Below, piece after piece: positions 28,901 to 40,916 of a stretch of 64,000 bases of DNA (positions within the stretch are counted from its first letter, which is position 1; every line of letters begins with the position of its first letter). The stretch is from the NCBI RefSeq assembly GCF_022539665.2, contig NC_081340.1, positions 5,765,357-5,829,356 of the forward strand, read 5' to 3'. This DNA is from Daphnia carinata. Lineage: Eukaryota > Arthropoda > Branchiopoda > Diplostraca > Daphniidae. The notes under the pieces were generated by a model that saw only the letters and a list, made by a program, of their open reading frames with translations, ran no database searches and had not been told where the DNA came from. A program made the translations under genes and the position numbers.

Positions 28901-29685
28901 AAATAATAGAGAGTCTGAACAAAACAATGATCCTCTGGATTGTCTTAACAGACAACGGCCAAAAGCTCCTTCCCGTCGCCTACCTTCACGCAATTTCCGG
29001 CGTTCTCGGATCCAGGACGACGACGATGAATTGCCCCAGGTAATGCCAAGTCTTATGTTACCAATCATTCATTTATTTAATGATTCTTGCTAAAGGTGGA
29101 AGAAGCTCATCAATCTCCCCTGGAAACCACATCAATATCAACTGTTGTCAATCAGGTGGTTAGTGAGCCCTTGCCGGCATCGGAGCCACCTAAAAAGCCG
29201 ACAACTATTGTGGTTGATGAAATGCATTCACAGTTGAAACCTGCCGAACGATCGCTTTTTGATGATTCTGATAGCTCCGATGGGGAACTTTTTAAAGTTA
29301 AAACACCAGCAAACAAGTTGTCCAAAACTGAAGCGCCTGTGAAGTCGGGAGGTTTAAAATCCAATGCAAAAATCAACTCCTCATTGCTTGGCTCCGGCTC
29401 GGATGACAGCAGTGTCTTTAGCAGCCACCAAGTAACCATTCCAACACCGAAAATAACTACGCCTTCATTTCTGCTTGCCGATTCTGACGATGATGGTGGT
29501 TATTTCATTTTTTAAACCTATTGTTTAAGCGCGTGAAAATGTTAAGTGCATTTGGTTTATTAGATGATTTGTTTGCCACTACGCCGAAACGCCGCTTACA
29601 TCCCAAGCCAGATCTTACCACCGTGGTTGGTGCTAGTAAAGCTGGTCCCGCAGCAACCGATCCCCTTCTGAATTTTCAAGAGTAA
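25968..29685 (+). CDS. WASHC2: WASH complex subunit FAM21 (WASHC2)
   Basis: FAM21 is the tail subunit of the WASH complex. It links actin nucleation on endosomes to retromer and capping protein. CDS exons: 25968-26090, 26163-29039, 29096-29495, 29564-29685; phases agree and give 1173 aa. The N-terminal head (about residues 1-110) has the family signature SLASDVALLKCMQALSQ and FMEKRVYDEEV. The long tail is disordered and carries about eight acidic LFa-type motifs, such as LFDDSSSESDGELF, LFGSSDSEDDLF, LFADSDESDEDLF and LFDDDSDDEDLF, which in this family bind VPS35 and CAPZ. The last motif is split by intron 3 (DSDDD and DLFATTP). The end DPLLNFQE resembles the vertebrate C-terminus. The stop TAA overlaps a perfect donor AGA|GTAAGT, so a longer form is possible. 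Tail to tail with BCKDHA. Confidence 0.93.
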
Positions 29686-29871
29686 GTGAATATGTTTGCT
29701 TCCGAGCAAGTCTAGTCTCGAGACTAAGTCTGGCCTAGGTGCCTTTTGTTTCCTGATGCCCTATTATGTGTAGAGAAGCAACATTTTTAAAAATCTTAAC
29801 ATAATCTGTGATGCCTCTTTTCCCTCACATGTAGCCCTGAAACTATCATCACGACAATAGTTTCTATATAG
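29682..29871 (+). other. possible alternative FAM21 last intron and exon
   Basis: A consensus donor GTAAGT starts at 29682. An acceptor with a pyrimidine tract (CCCTCACATGTAG) ends at 29834. Splicing would remove the annotated stop and add DPETIITTIVSI, ending at TAG 29869-29871. This is inference from splice signals only. Confidence 0.3.
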
Positions 29872-30042
29872 AAAAACATTCCGAGGCCTTATTGATTGTC
29901 GTGACCCGTAAAACCCAACATATTTTTCTTCAACAAAATTTTGTGTGTACCGTATATCTCTGTCAACACATTTATATTATTATTAGTAATATTTTTTCTT
30001 CTGCTTTATGACATCAGTCGTATTTCAACACAAAGCTTTCCT

Positions 30043-31879
30043 CTAAATACTTGAATCTTTCGAGAAATTCTTCAACGGATAATGTTCTGCATATTTTTGT
30101 ACATGCTCTTCCATCTGTTTCATTTGTTCCCTATTGCGAAGAAAAACAAATATTAATAATTATGAATTGGCAACGGTCCGTGCCTTAGGCTTACGTTATG
30201 TGGGTGGGCATTTCATGGTACACATCTGTGAAGATTTCTTTCCAGTTGGGTTTAAGTTTCTTCTCAGCGCGAGCGAAGGCCGTCATTACTTGACGTTTGC
30301 AGTCCTCCTTCCACTCTTTCTCCTGTAAAAGAAAATGGTTGAAAAGGAGATTGTTAAAGTGGGCAATAACAGTGCTGCAAATACCTGGACATCTCCCCAC
30401 CAACCCTTTGACAACATATAATTTCTCAAGCGAGAAATGGGATGGTCTCGCTCGTCCCAGTAGCGAACTTCATCTACACTACGATAGGCAGTACTATCGT
30501 CGGATGTGCTGTGGTGACCAATTCTAGAAAACCATACATAATCTTAAGGTAAGTAATTTTGCTACCTTTAACTTCAACAAAGTTCTTCATTCACTAACCG
30601 ATAGGTCATTGCTTCGATCAAAACAGGTCGCATTTCACTAAGAGCGACTTGACGGGCTTTCATCGTTGCATTGTAGACGGCAAACACGTCATTTCCATCA
30701 ACTCGTATAGTAAGCATACCGTAAGCTGGGCCGCGACCTGCAATTCCATCACCACGGTATTGTTCCTTGGAAGGCGTTGAAATGGCGTATCCGTTATTAC
30801 GGCTAACAGAACGTCCGAAATCAAACAAAGGTTAGTTTTATTTTTCTATGGTTATTGCTGTATGGACTAAAACAACGCTAACCAAAAAAAGATGACTGGA
30901 CAATCGAGAGTTGCGGAGAAGTTGAGAGCGGCATGAGCGTCTCCCTCTGAGGATGTTCCCTCGCCAAAGTAGCACATGACACAAAGCCCATTCTGGGCTC
31001 TTTTGTAGGAGTAAGCTGCCCCCACAGCTGTGTTAAATTGAGACTGTTAAGGTTTGAACGCTCGTCAGCTATTACCATTTAAGAATACCTTGTGGCATCT
31101 GAGTGCCAAGAGGTGATGAAATGGTCACAAAATTAAGCTCTTTTGAGCCATAATGAACTGGCATTTGCTTTCCTTTGCCACCATCATCAACATTGCCATA
31201 ACATTGGTTCATGAACTGATCTAAGGTGAACCCTCGCCACATTAATGTTCCTAAGGAGAAGAATAGTGTTAGGAAAATCAAGTTTGATATTGGAGATTAC
31301 TTTCATACCAGCTTCTCTGTACTGGCCAAAAATGAGATCCTTTGGATCCAAAGCAGCTGCACTACCAATGTGAGTTCCTTCCTCTCCATAGTTTGTCATA
31401 TAAAAGGAAATTCTTCCCTGACGTTGAGATTCATACAAAATCCTATCCATGGTATTAAGTTGGGTCATGCACTTGTACATTTTGATGACCATATCTTGGG
31501 GCAGCTATTGAAAAATCAATAAGCATAAACAATCACAATGGGATTGTGGTAGTGTCACTTTACTTGAGGGTCCTGACTAGGGTCTATGACTTGTCCTTTG
31601 CGATCCATAACTCTGTAAACTGGAATACCATCATAAAGGTCAGGGCGAATGAATTCCAACTTTTCAGTCCATTGGGAGCGTGATCCAGGAAACTGTGGCC
31701 GTTCATCAGATGAAAATTCTCGAGTAATCTAGTAATGGTACCCAAGCTTTATTGACATTCATTGATAAACGAGTACAGATACACGATGTACGCACCTTCG
31801 AAAAAGAACCAATATTTATTCGTTTGCAGTTGGCAGCCACTGAACGAAGACCGTAGCAAGCTAGCCGGATGGGTAACAT
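30043..31879 (-). CDS. BCKDHA: branched-chain 2-oxoacid dehydrogenase E1 subunit alpha, mitochondrial
   Basis: This is the thiamine-diphosphate-dependent E1-alpha of the mitochondrial complex that decarboxylates the 2-oxoacids of Leu, Ile and Val. CDS exons: 31796-31879, 31564-31728, 31309-31504, 31089-31250, 30883-31027, 30599-30802, 30385-30523, 30195-30322, 30043-30130. Phases agree and give 436 aa, near the family length. The first exon encodes a basic, acid-poor leader that fits a mitochondrial transit peptide. The cofactor-binding pattern [16 protein letters not shown]...[10 protein letters not shown] is intact, as are the RGPAYG segment and the regulatory phosphorylation loop [14 protein letters not shown], with the Ser targeted by BCKD kinase in the family. 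The C-terminus [11 protein letters not shown] also matches. The gene lies tail to tail with FAM21, with only about 360 bp between stop codons. Confidence 0.95.
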
Positions 31880-34800
31880 TTTAAGGCTCAACAGGAATAC
31901 GAAATAGAACTCTAAATACTTCCTCCCGAAAATAGATGCTTCGTACTTAACTGTTTAAATGATAACACAGCAGCAGAAGAAGTATTGCTTTAGCGAAAAA
32001 ATGGTTGAGAAAACGAAGATTTTAGTGCCATCTGTAGGTACACCATTACAGTTGATAGTAGAATTTCGTGAAAATGGGAAGGGCAAGGGTTTTTGAAAAT
32101 TCGTGAAACATGCAATCTTGGTGAAACTAGCTGGAAGATCAATAAAAGTCAGAGAAAAAGCTATCTGAGACGATATTTCTTACGCATAAACGTGACGATT
32201 TAAGTTTGAAAACTTTCCTCGCTCTCTTTTTCCCAGTGCACAATATTTCACGCTAGTGAAATTAGTGCAGAATACATATCATGTAGGCTTGAACCTCACT
32301 TTCTCTTTTCTCTTATGATTTCATTTCGACTGTGTGCCGAGTTAATTACCGAAACGACATTAACAAGATGACACATCTAGTCCGTGTTTTCCTCCTGCAT
32401 TTTTAGACGTGTTGCATTTGTTGGCTTCGGGTTTTCTCGGTTCTCGTTAATGTCGGGCGACTTTCGAATAATACTCCCATAAGTGGAAACCGCCTCCAGT
32501 TTCGCGGTTAACCGACGAATGAGAACCAAGAAACGACAAGAGAGAATAACGACCAAATTTACTGCGCGCCATAGCGCCATGATTTTTTTGTATTCAAAGA
32601 CCTCCTCTACGTACCAGATAGCCTTGTTCCCTTCGCTTTATTGTCGTGGTTTTCTTTTTCGTGAAAAAAAAAAACTTGTCTTGTAGCGTCAACACATGTG
32701 AAAGATTAAGATGTCCTTACTCACGGAAAAAAAGGGAATAAAATAAAAATGGCATTGGTGTCGCACCACCAACGCCGTTATTGTCGTTCAAACTCCAGTA
32801 CGGTCTGTCACTTGTGGGGGAAAAAAAAAGAACATGGGACTAGTTTCTCTTAAACTTTGTTGGGTCTTGTACTAAAAATCCGCTCTACTTTTTAAAACTT
32901 CTCAAAAAGTGTAGGCCGTAATTCATTTTAACGATCGAGAATCTTAGACGTGCGAGAAAGTTCGATCGCTATAAATTCCCCGACTTCAAATAGCACAAAG
33001 GTTACTAGAATAACAAACATGCGAGCCTACTTTAGCGACAAGGTAGGCATAAATTAAATGCGTTCGATGCGTTTGCGGTTAACTAAAGCGAGAAAGTTTA
33101 AGAACTAATTGTTTTGGTATCAATTTGAATCTTGAAGAATATTCGTGAGTGATGGTATTGAATTTCCGAAAGCGTTTAATTCCCCTCAAAAAGAATGAAT
33201 GAGATTATTGCCAAAAAACAGTTACAGTACGTAACGAACGAGCTCGACCCAGAATATTTGAACTCTACGAACCTTTCCCCTCATCTGAAAATACGCAATT
33301 AAGTATATTGCTTATTTAAATCCCTACCATTTTTAAAAAATCAATTCTTATCTTTGACACACTGTAAGGCTAACATGGCTTTCACAGTCTGAAAGTCATT
33401 TGAATAGAAGGCATTCCGGTTGCTTAACTAGAAGTTTATCACAGTTAATGATCATGCCGAGACTTGAAACAGAAGGTCGCCGGCTTAAGAACTAAATTAC
33501 GAGACGTAAAACACATCTTGTTTGCGCCATTAAAAAACAAATTCGAAAGAAAAGAACAAACAAGGGCAGCTAAATATCGTAAACAAATTAATAGCACAGA
33601 GGTTGCCAGTAATAATAATAAAAAAAAAAAATGTAAACTTTTATTACGCACTATGAAGCTGTCCTGATATCTTGCAAAACACGAGAAAAACAATGCAAAC
33701 TGTATTAATGTTTCGGTAACTTGCAGTTCATCGAGTCAAGTCTGTTAGGCCATTAGATAACTGCATCAACTAAGAGAGACGTTTAATGGGTTACACTAAT
33801 GAGATTGTACCTTGTTGTATAAAGCACTCTGGCGAATGATTATACGATGACACGGGTGAAGTAAAATCCTTTCGATGGCACCTCAAAGACTTTACGAGTC
33901 GTTAAACTTCTTAGGAAAAAAGAAGTGAATAAGAACGATGACTTGAAAGAATGTTACGTTGTTTTTCTGTGGGGGGAGGGGGAGCATTTTTTTTCTCCCC
34001 TTTTGAATGCACGAAATGGCACCAAATTTTATGAATAGAGATTACAGATGTTTAGAACCGTCTGTTGCTTATGTAAGCCGAATACCGTTTGCGCCATCTC
34101 TGAAATGTTGAGAAGAGGAAAACATTCCAGGGAGAGATCGTGTCTTTGCGCGTTTTATTTTTAAATGTCGTACATGTTGCACCTACGTGCAAGCATGTAC
34201 CGACAAACATATTGACGCTAATTGGCCATGCCGCATGAAGCCACCTACTCCGCATAGCAAAGCAACTGTAACCAGCTACTTTGAAGTAAGAATTGGAAAA
34301 ATAAAACGAAAGATTCTTTTGCTATGGTCTATTTTAGATTTTTTCCGCCTCTTTTTTTTCCTTGCTAGAATTTGCTTATTTACTGACGACGACCAAAAAC
34401 TACCGCGACCTAACAAGGCCGGTTATCCAAAAACTAATTTTAGGAACTCATAGTCATAGGCGCTGGTTTGAGGCGACTTCTGCCAATGACGTGTTCGCTT
34501 CATTCTTTTATTTTGCACGCAGAAAAAAGGAAGGAAATAAATGAAGATACTGTGCAAATGTCCTTGCAAAGGGCGGTTCAGCATTCCAGAGATGCTATTC
34601 TCTTTCGTGACGTGTCGGTATTCAAATATCGCCGCTAACGACTGCCGGAGTTAAAAGATTAAAGAGATTTTCGTTTTGGGGTGGCATAAAGAAAACCGGC
34701 AAGGTATTACGAGGTCAGTTTTAAATACCTGAAACCCGTATAGACACTTCGTTTAATGAGAATATCACTTCTAGATTGGGATTGGTCTTCTGAGAAGAAG

Positions 34801-37060
34801 CTTTTCATTTCTGTATAAAATGGAAAACCCGTATGGAATAATTAAGAAAAAGTAAAAAAAAATGATAACTCTAGTTCTGATTCTCGCCAACAGGTGGCAA
34901 TATATTTTAAAATGGCTTCCGGGTGTGTGCGAGACTGCGAGAATGACGTTTGGGGCCTTGGCGTCGGGGTCGCTTCAAACATCAACAGCCACACCACAAT
35001 CACACAAATCAGTGCTTCCAGTTTATTATTATTTTTCGTCTTTCAATCTCAAGTGATGTTTGTGTTTCAATGTGTCTGGATTACTCTTTACTGCCGTTGA
35101 CGTAGAAATACTAAGGTAACATTGATATTTCCGTGTATTGTCTAGTTAAAAACATGAAATGGACATGAACAAAAGGTTCACACAGTGTGTCTTGATTCCC
35201 GTTTATTGAAAGATGGCATTCCGGTATCGTGGTTGCTTTCCACCTGTAGAGTTACCTTGACTTTCCTTGTGGAAGGCAACTGCTTTGTATATCTTTTTAC
35301 CTCTGGTTGGTTTTTACACTGTGGCACGTTAATTCCCTTTTTGTTGTCAGTTCAGGAAGTTTGAGGTAAGCAACTGGTGGAATAGCAATGGAAAAGAAAG
35401 GTTTAGTTCATAGGGGCCTAGTGAACCTCCAGTTCTCCACATGTTGCAGTATTAATTTTCCAGAGTTGTGCTGGTTAGTTCACGTTGAGCTCATGTTCTT
35501 GTCCTCGAAAGCTTCTTGATCCCTCTTTCTGAAAGGCCTAACAAGTCATGCTGCTTTTTTGTGATTTCGATGTAGCATTTCTTTCTTTTTTATTGATAAA
35601 ACATTAAAAAAAGGGAAGATAGAAAATGGGGCTGTGTAGGCAGGAAAACAGCAGGTTGACACCAGCCAAGTCCACCAGCTGGGACTGTTGGCCGTGTTCA
35701 CATCAAATAGCCATAGAGATAAAACAAACGAGCGCGGCCATAAACCTGTAAAACAGATAAATTATTTTTTTTTTTCTTCTGAAAAAAAAAGGGGGAAAAT
35801 CCTTCCGGTCTAATAGAAGGTACAGAAACGACTCCCTCCTCTCCCAAACATAAAAAAATGTGTGCAACACGCAACACACACACACGGGTTTCATTCATTC
35901 TATTGGACAACAACAGCTTCCGGTGTCGTGCTGTCCCGTGTTGTTGTTTGCATCGATCCGACTCTTTTTTTTTTTTTCGGGCACCCGTCAACAACAGTCT
36001 CTCTCTCTTATTTTTTTTTTTCAGCTCCAAAAAACTCAGAGTCTCTGTCATTGGATCTTCTCGCGTTAGTGAGCAACACGCCGGGGGATCGTGGGAATGT
36101 TACGCACAAGTAACTCCGGCTCATCCAGCCGTATCAATGAACGTCAGTCGTCACTCCTCTTGTTGCTCCTTATGATGATGATGATGACAACATTGTTTAA
36201 GATCTCGGGTCGGGATGCCAACTGAAAATTATCCACAAAACAAAAAAACAAAGACATTTGTCTTTTGAGATTCTTTTTGATTATTGCATTTAGGTCGGAA
36301 AACATTTCACGGTAGAAAACGTTGGCCGCTCGTTCTAGGGTTTTTTTTTTTTGTTGGGCAGGGATCAAGGAATAGGAAAAAGAGAAACAGTTCCAGTGTC
36401 TTTTGTGTGTCCCTCACAGAGACAGGCCAAAGTCACACAAACACGCACACAAAAATAAAAAGGAAATTTCATTTTGTTGGCCGCAGGCGGAGCGTGACCG
36501 TTTCAATAGTCTATTCAAAAAAAAATCCTTCCCTGTTTTTTTTTTTTTTCCCTCCCCCCAAACTCGTATTACTACTACTACTACGATACACTGCGCCCGC
36601 TGTTGGTACCCCAAAATGCGTGTGTGCGTGACTGACGAACGAGCCGACATGCTCACTCATACAACTCCGTGCAAATCGCAAGCCCACTTCGCTCTGATTG
36701 TCATTTCTTTCGGGAATGCGGTGCAAACGGAAGTTGTCATGGCCGTGAGTAACCTTATAACGCCTCGGGCTTTTTAATTGTTCCCGAAAGAAGAAAAAAA
36801 AAAGGCGTGCGACATTTTTCACGAGGTCGAATTTTTTTTTTCTTTTCAGAACGAACCTTATGCGAATGTTAAAGAACCCAGAAAAAAAGGTGAAAACGAA
36901 TAGAAATGCGCGTTAAAAAGATTGTGGGGATGCACGTGAAGGCTCGAGGTTTTTTTTTTTGCCTTAACGGGTCCTGGATGGAAAGGAAGAAGAGTGGGCG
37001 GAGCCTCACTTGGAACATAGACACACACACAAAAAAAAACTAGCGGCGGATGAGGTTCTT

Positions 37061-37168
37061 TTCCTCTCTCTCTCTCTTTTTCATTTGCCTTTTTTATTCC
37101 CTTCTCCTCTTCGTCCTCTCGGCTGTGTGTTTCACTCGGGTCTCTCTCTCTCTCTCGGCGCTCTCTCA
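37061..37168. promoter_or_regulatory. clustered CT/GA repeats, possible GAGA-factor-type promoter
   Basis: Two CT tracts (about 37064-37078 and 37141-37158) plus CGGCGCTCTCTC lie within about 110 bp. A related tract is at about 35997-36009. GA/CT clusters are typical of GAGA-factor-bound promoters in arthropods. The link to the SIPA1L gene, whose start codon is about 3.7 kb downstream, is inference. Confidence 0.3.
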
Positions 37169-38298
37169 TTTCTATGTTCAGTCTGTTGTCCCTACTTGGC
37201 CCTGACGGCTGTGCGTGTGTTTTTCTCCGCGTGTCCCGGCCGCCCCTGTGTTGGCTTGTTGTGTTTGGATGCGTCCTTACTCGAGCGTTACCGTCATCCG
37301 AAGTCACGGGGCGGATGTGTTTGTGAAGAGATATACAAGAGCCAGTTTACTACACCTACACCCAGTGTACGACGCACAAGTTTTTTTTTTCTCTTCTTTT
37401 TTTTTTTTTTTTTTGATGAAACAATGGATAAAACGAGTACCAGCAGAAATTTAGAGACACTCTATCTTGATTCATCATTTTGATTTCCATTTTTTTTTTG
37501 TTTTGCTTCTCCGAAAGAAGAAGAAGTACGTTTCATTTTGAAAATGTTTTTTTTTTTTTTTTTTGCGTTTGTTGTTGTGCTGTGCGAGTGAGAGTGCTGG
37601 AAATGGTCATTCGTAAGAGAGAAAGGGACTCTCTATTTCTTTTGAAATGAAGTTTGGGAAGAACGAGTTTTGCGACACATAGTGTCAGTTTCGGGGCTAG
37701 GCAACAATAGACTCTCTCTCTGCGTGTAAGAGAGTCGACAAACGGGCTGATTGGGCATTTCCCTTCTTCCTCAATCGTCTCTTTTTATTTTCTTATTCCC
37801 ATTTCTTATTATTATTTCTCTCCCCTGCGCCGATAGGGGATTGTTGCGGTTTCCTGCTTCCGCCCAGGCTTTATTTTTTTTCTTCTCTTTTTTAGGGTAT
37901 CAAATAAAAAGAAAGGAATAAGATTAGTATTGCGTATGTGTGTTATCCCAGCAGCAAGTTGTAAATATCCTGTTGTCACAGGCTCGTTACCCTCTACCAG
38001 TTCCCATTCGAGTAACTGGTTATCAGCTTGTACTTGTTAAACAACGCTCTATTCCATTTTTGCATTGATTTTTGGGGAGGCGAACGAGCTGGCCGGGATT
38101 GCGGTGGTGTGTGTAGACACACTTTGCCTCTAATCGACTGGATATGCAAAAGTCATTTGGAAAGGCTGTCAAGAATTTTTTTTTTTTTTTTTGAACCTTA
38201 ATAGTATTTTCATTCCAAACACAACGAACCTGCCCAAAGAGTGTAGGATCGAGTTTCTCCGCGAGCCAATTTAGTCGGCTAACATGCCGGGTCCAGTC

Positions 38299-38320
38299 CC
38301 CCCCCCCCCCCCCCCCCCTC
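38299..38320. repeat. poly-C tract
   Basis: A run of about 20 C. A second C run with T flanks is near 39161-39176. Such homopolymers are prone to length errors in assemblies. Confidence 0.85.
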
Positions 38321-40803
38321 TAAATTTCATTTTTGGATTAAAGATCTCCTGTATTTTATGCTACACTCCGATTTCACTTTGTCCCGTTTCTTTTTTTTTT
38401 TTCAAAATAACGTGCGTGTTGGGATTGTCAAACAGTTAAATACTAGGGGGGCGGCTAAAGAAGAAGAGGAGAATGTCGTACTGGATTTATCCGCTCTGGT
38501 TGTGTTTTCTTTCGCTTTTATTTTCATTTTATTTCTTTTTGTTCGTTTCTATTTCTGACAACTATTTCCCTTTCGTCTTTATCTTCGTACCTCTTTAAAA
38601 AAAAAAAAAAAAAAAAGCCGATCGGTATGGCTTTTGGCACGCTTTACCTCCGGCATCCTTGTATAGGCTTTGGCAAAGCTACAGGTAGTTTTGCCCTTAG
38701 GTGCAATTCTTCTTGTTTTTAAGGGGGGAATTGGAGGCACCCAAGGTCGTGTGAGCATTTGCATCATACGTAGTCGTGAATTGTCTATTTCTGCTGTAAC
38801 GATTCGTACAATTAAAGCTCTGGGGGTTGTGTGTAGCTGTAGAGTTAGTGAACTCCGCAACGCGTGGTCGTGACGTGCCACGGACAAAACTCTATAATCA
38901 GATCTCCCAAGTTCAAAAAAAAAAAAAAAAGGATCGATGTCCCGACAAACATTCGAGAGAGAAAGAAAAGAGATTTTTATTGCAAACGAACGATTGTTGT
39001 TGTTCTTTTGTTTTTTGTTTTTTGAGGAAGAAAAAGGGAAGAATGTTTCTAATGGCTCGTTTGGTTATTTATGAGTATTTCTCTTGTACCGAACCGGTTG
39101 CCCTGCGGCCATACAAAACCGACAATGATGACTCTGAAAATTTTTTTTTGTTTAGTTTAGCCCCCCCCCCCCCCCCATTTTTTTTTTCTTATTCAATCAG
39201 AGTATTTTGTTGTGGCTGCTGTTCCAAAACTGGGTGGAGTTGCTCGTACGGAACTGAAGCCTCTTTTGAAAATGTGCTCAACTCGAGTCGCTCAGAGATT
39301 TATGGAAATGACCTTTTTGCCTTCCGTTAGCAAGCGGACGCTTTAATTAGAAGGTTACAAACGGGAAAAAAAAACGTTTGCTTACAATCGATAAAAAAAA
39401 AAACGGCATTTGCTGTTTAGGAAAATCATCTGGCAGCATGTTTCGTGTCACACACCCTTTAACCGAAGCGCTGGAGAAAACGAAGTGTGCTGCAGGGGTG
39501 TCTTGGAAACACAGACGTTATTGTTAAGAAGATAACATTTGGGAAGTTCGGCCCCCTTTTATTGTGGTTGTGTGGCGTGGGGGACTCTGGCATCTTTTTT
39601 TTTCCCATGACTTTTCAAAAAAGCAACACGCAGGGGCTGCTACAACTTACTACTATTCCTTACCAGTACCGGAAATGGGTGTGTGACCCGGTGTCACTGA
39701 CCTGGACGCCAGAGAGGCCAACCCTCTCTTGCTCACTCCACTTCTTTTTCTTTCTAACGCCCCTCCACCAGAAGGAGAAAGCAGCGTCCCTCCAACCAAT
39801 AAAATTTGAAGAAGACATCTTTAAAAAAATTTAAATGCTTTAAATTTTATATTCAATTAGCTGTTTTTTTTTTTAAATTTATTTTGATTTCCGATGTCCA
39901 TGCACCGGACGGTAGAAGACAAAAGGTTCGTTGATTTTGTCCAGTTAGGAAAACGTTTGTGTTTGCTCCTGCCCAGCCTCCTTTTTTTCAATGATTATGT
40001 TTTGAGGGAGTTGCGTTATTTAAGGATTGCTTCTCGAGATCCGACCTAGTTGCGGAGGATGTTGTGAACACCGCTTGTATATATCCAAACACACAAAGAT
40101 AAAAGACAGACAACAACAACAAAGAAAAAGTTTTTTTTTTTTTTTTTTTTTTTAAACCGTGCCGTGAGAATGTTGTTGAGATCTTAAAAAAGAAAAAAGG
40201 GGGTCGACCACCTATTATTACAACGCTACCTTCTCGTTTTCTCCCCCGCTTGATTTCCTTCCATTCAAACAACATAAAAAAAACAAAGAGAAGATGGAGA
40301 AACCTTACTGTCGATTGGTTATTCAATATCCGCACGCTAAATGGAGCAGCAAGGTTTCCGAACCGCAAAGAAAAAAAAAAAATGGGAAGAGAAACCCGTC
40401 TCATTTTAAATTTAAGGGGGGGGGAAGTTCTCTGTGCGGTCGAACAACTTGCTTTTGCAACGCTTTAATTATCTTAAAATGATGATGATGATGGCTCCAT
40501 TGATGAACGAATTATTTGCAAGCTCATTTTCATGATTTCTGTTTGTGTGTGGCAACGTGTGGAATGAAAGTTTTTTTGTTTTTTTTTTTGCGTACGCATT
40601 TTTTTTTTTAAATTGAAATTTAAAAAAAAATTATTCTTTTATTTTTGGTTTGCAGGTTTTGTTGATTTCGAAGTTGCAGCACCGCCCACCATAGGACGCG
40701 CCTCTAGTATACAATAGTGCCGATCCCGTGAAAGAAAGGGTGGAAAAAAAAAAACAAAAAACAAAAGAGGGAGTTTGGATAGGAAGCCGGAAGAGGAATC
40801 CGG

Positions 40804-40916
40804 ATGTCTGGGATAAGATGAGCGAATGTCATGTCGACAGTCACAGCCTCTTCCTCTTCTTGCTCGTCATCCATGGCGCCTTCACGCTCGGCAACTGCCA
40901 ATTTGACGATCAATAA
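40804..40916 (+). promoter_or_regulatory. overlapping upstream ORFs before the SIPA1L start codon
   Basis: ATG 40804 opens a 5-codon uORF (MSGIR) that stops at 40819-40821. A second ATG at 40818 overlaps that stop (ATGA) and opens a uORF in another frame that runs to 40916, past the main ATG at 40831. Ribosomes that begin at the second uORF would miss the main start. Translational control is inferred. Confidence 0.45.

Larger units (their letters stand above)
31880..40653. other. large gene-free region, probably promoter and 5' exons/introns of the SIPA1L gene
   Basis: About 8.8 kb without a protein gene I can support. The left few hundred bases hold the BCKDHA promoter. From about 35.7 kb rightward the + strand is full of T runs (10-20), CT repeats and CA/GT repeats. 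Open frames here code only low-complexity Phe, Lys or Ser/Leu strings and are not believable proteins. The stretch 35.9-38.0 kb, rich in CTCTCT, is a plausible promoter or 5' UTR region for the downstream + strand gene. Confidence 0.5.

Noticed and set aside
35860-37483. Many overlapping open frames of 60-157 codons in the CT/T-rich region.
   Set aside because: Their products are Phe/Leu/Ser or Lys strings from homopolymers, present on both strands at once, with no domain or splice logic.
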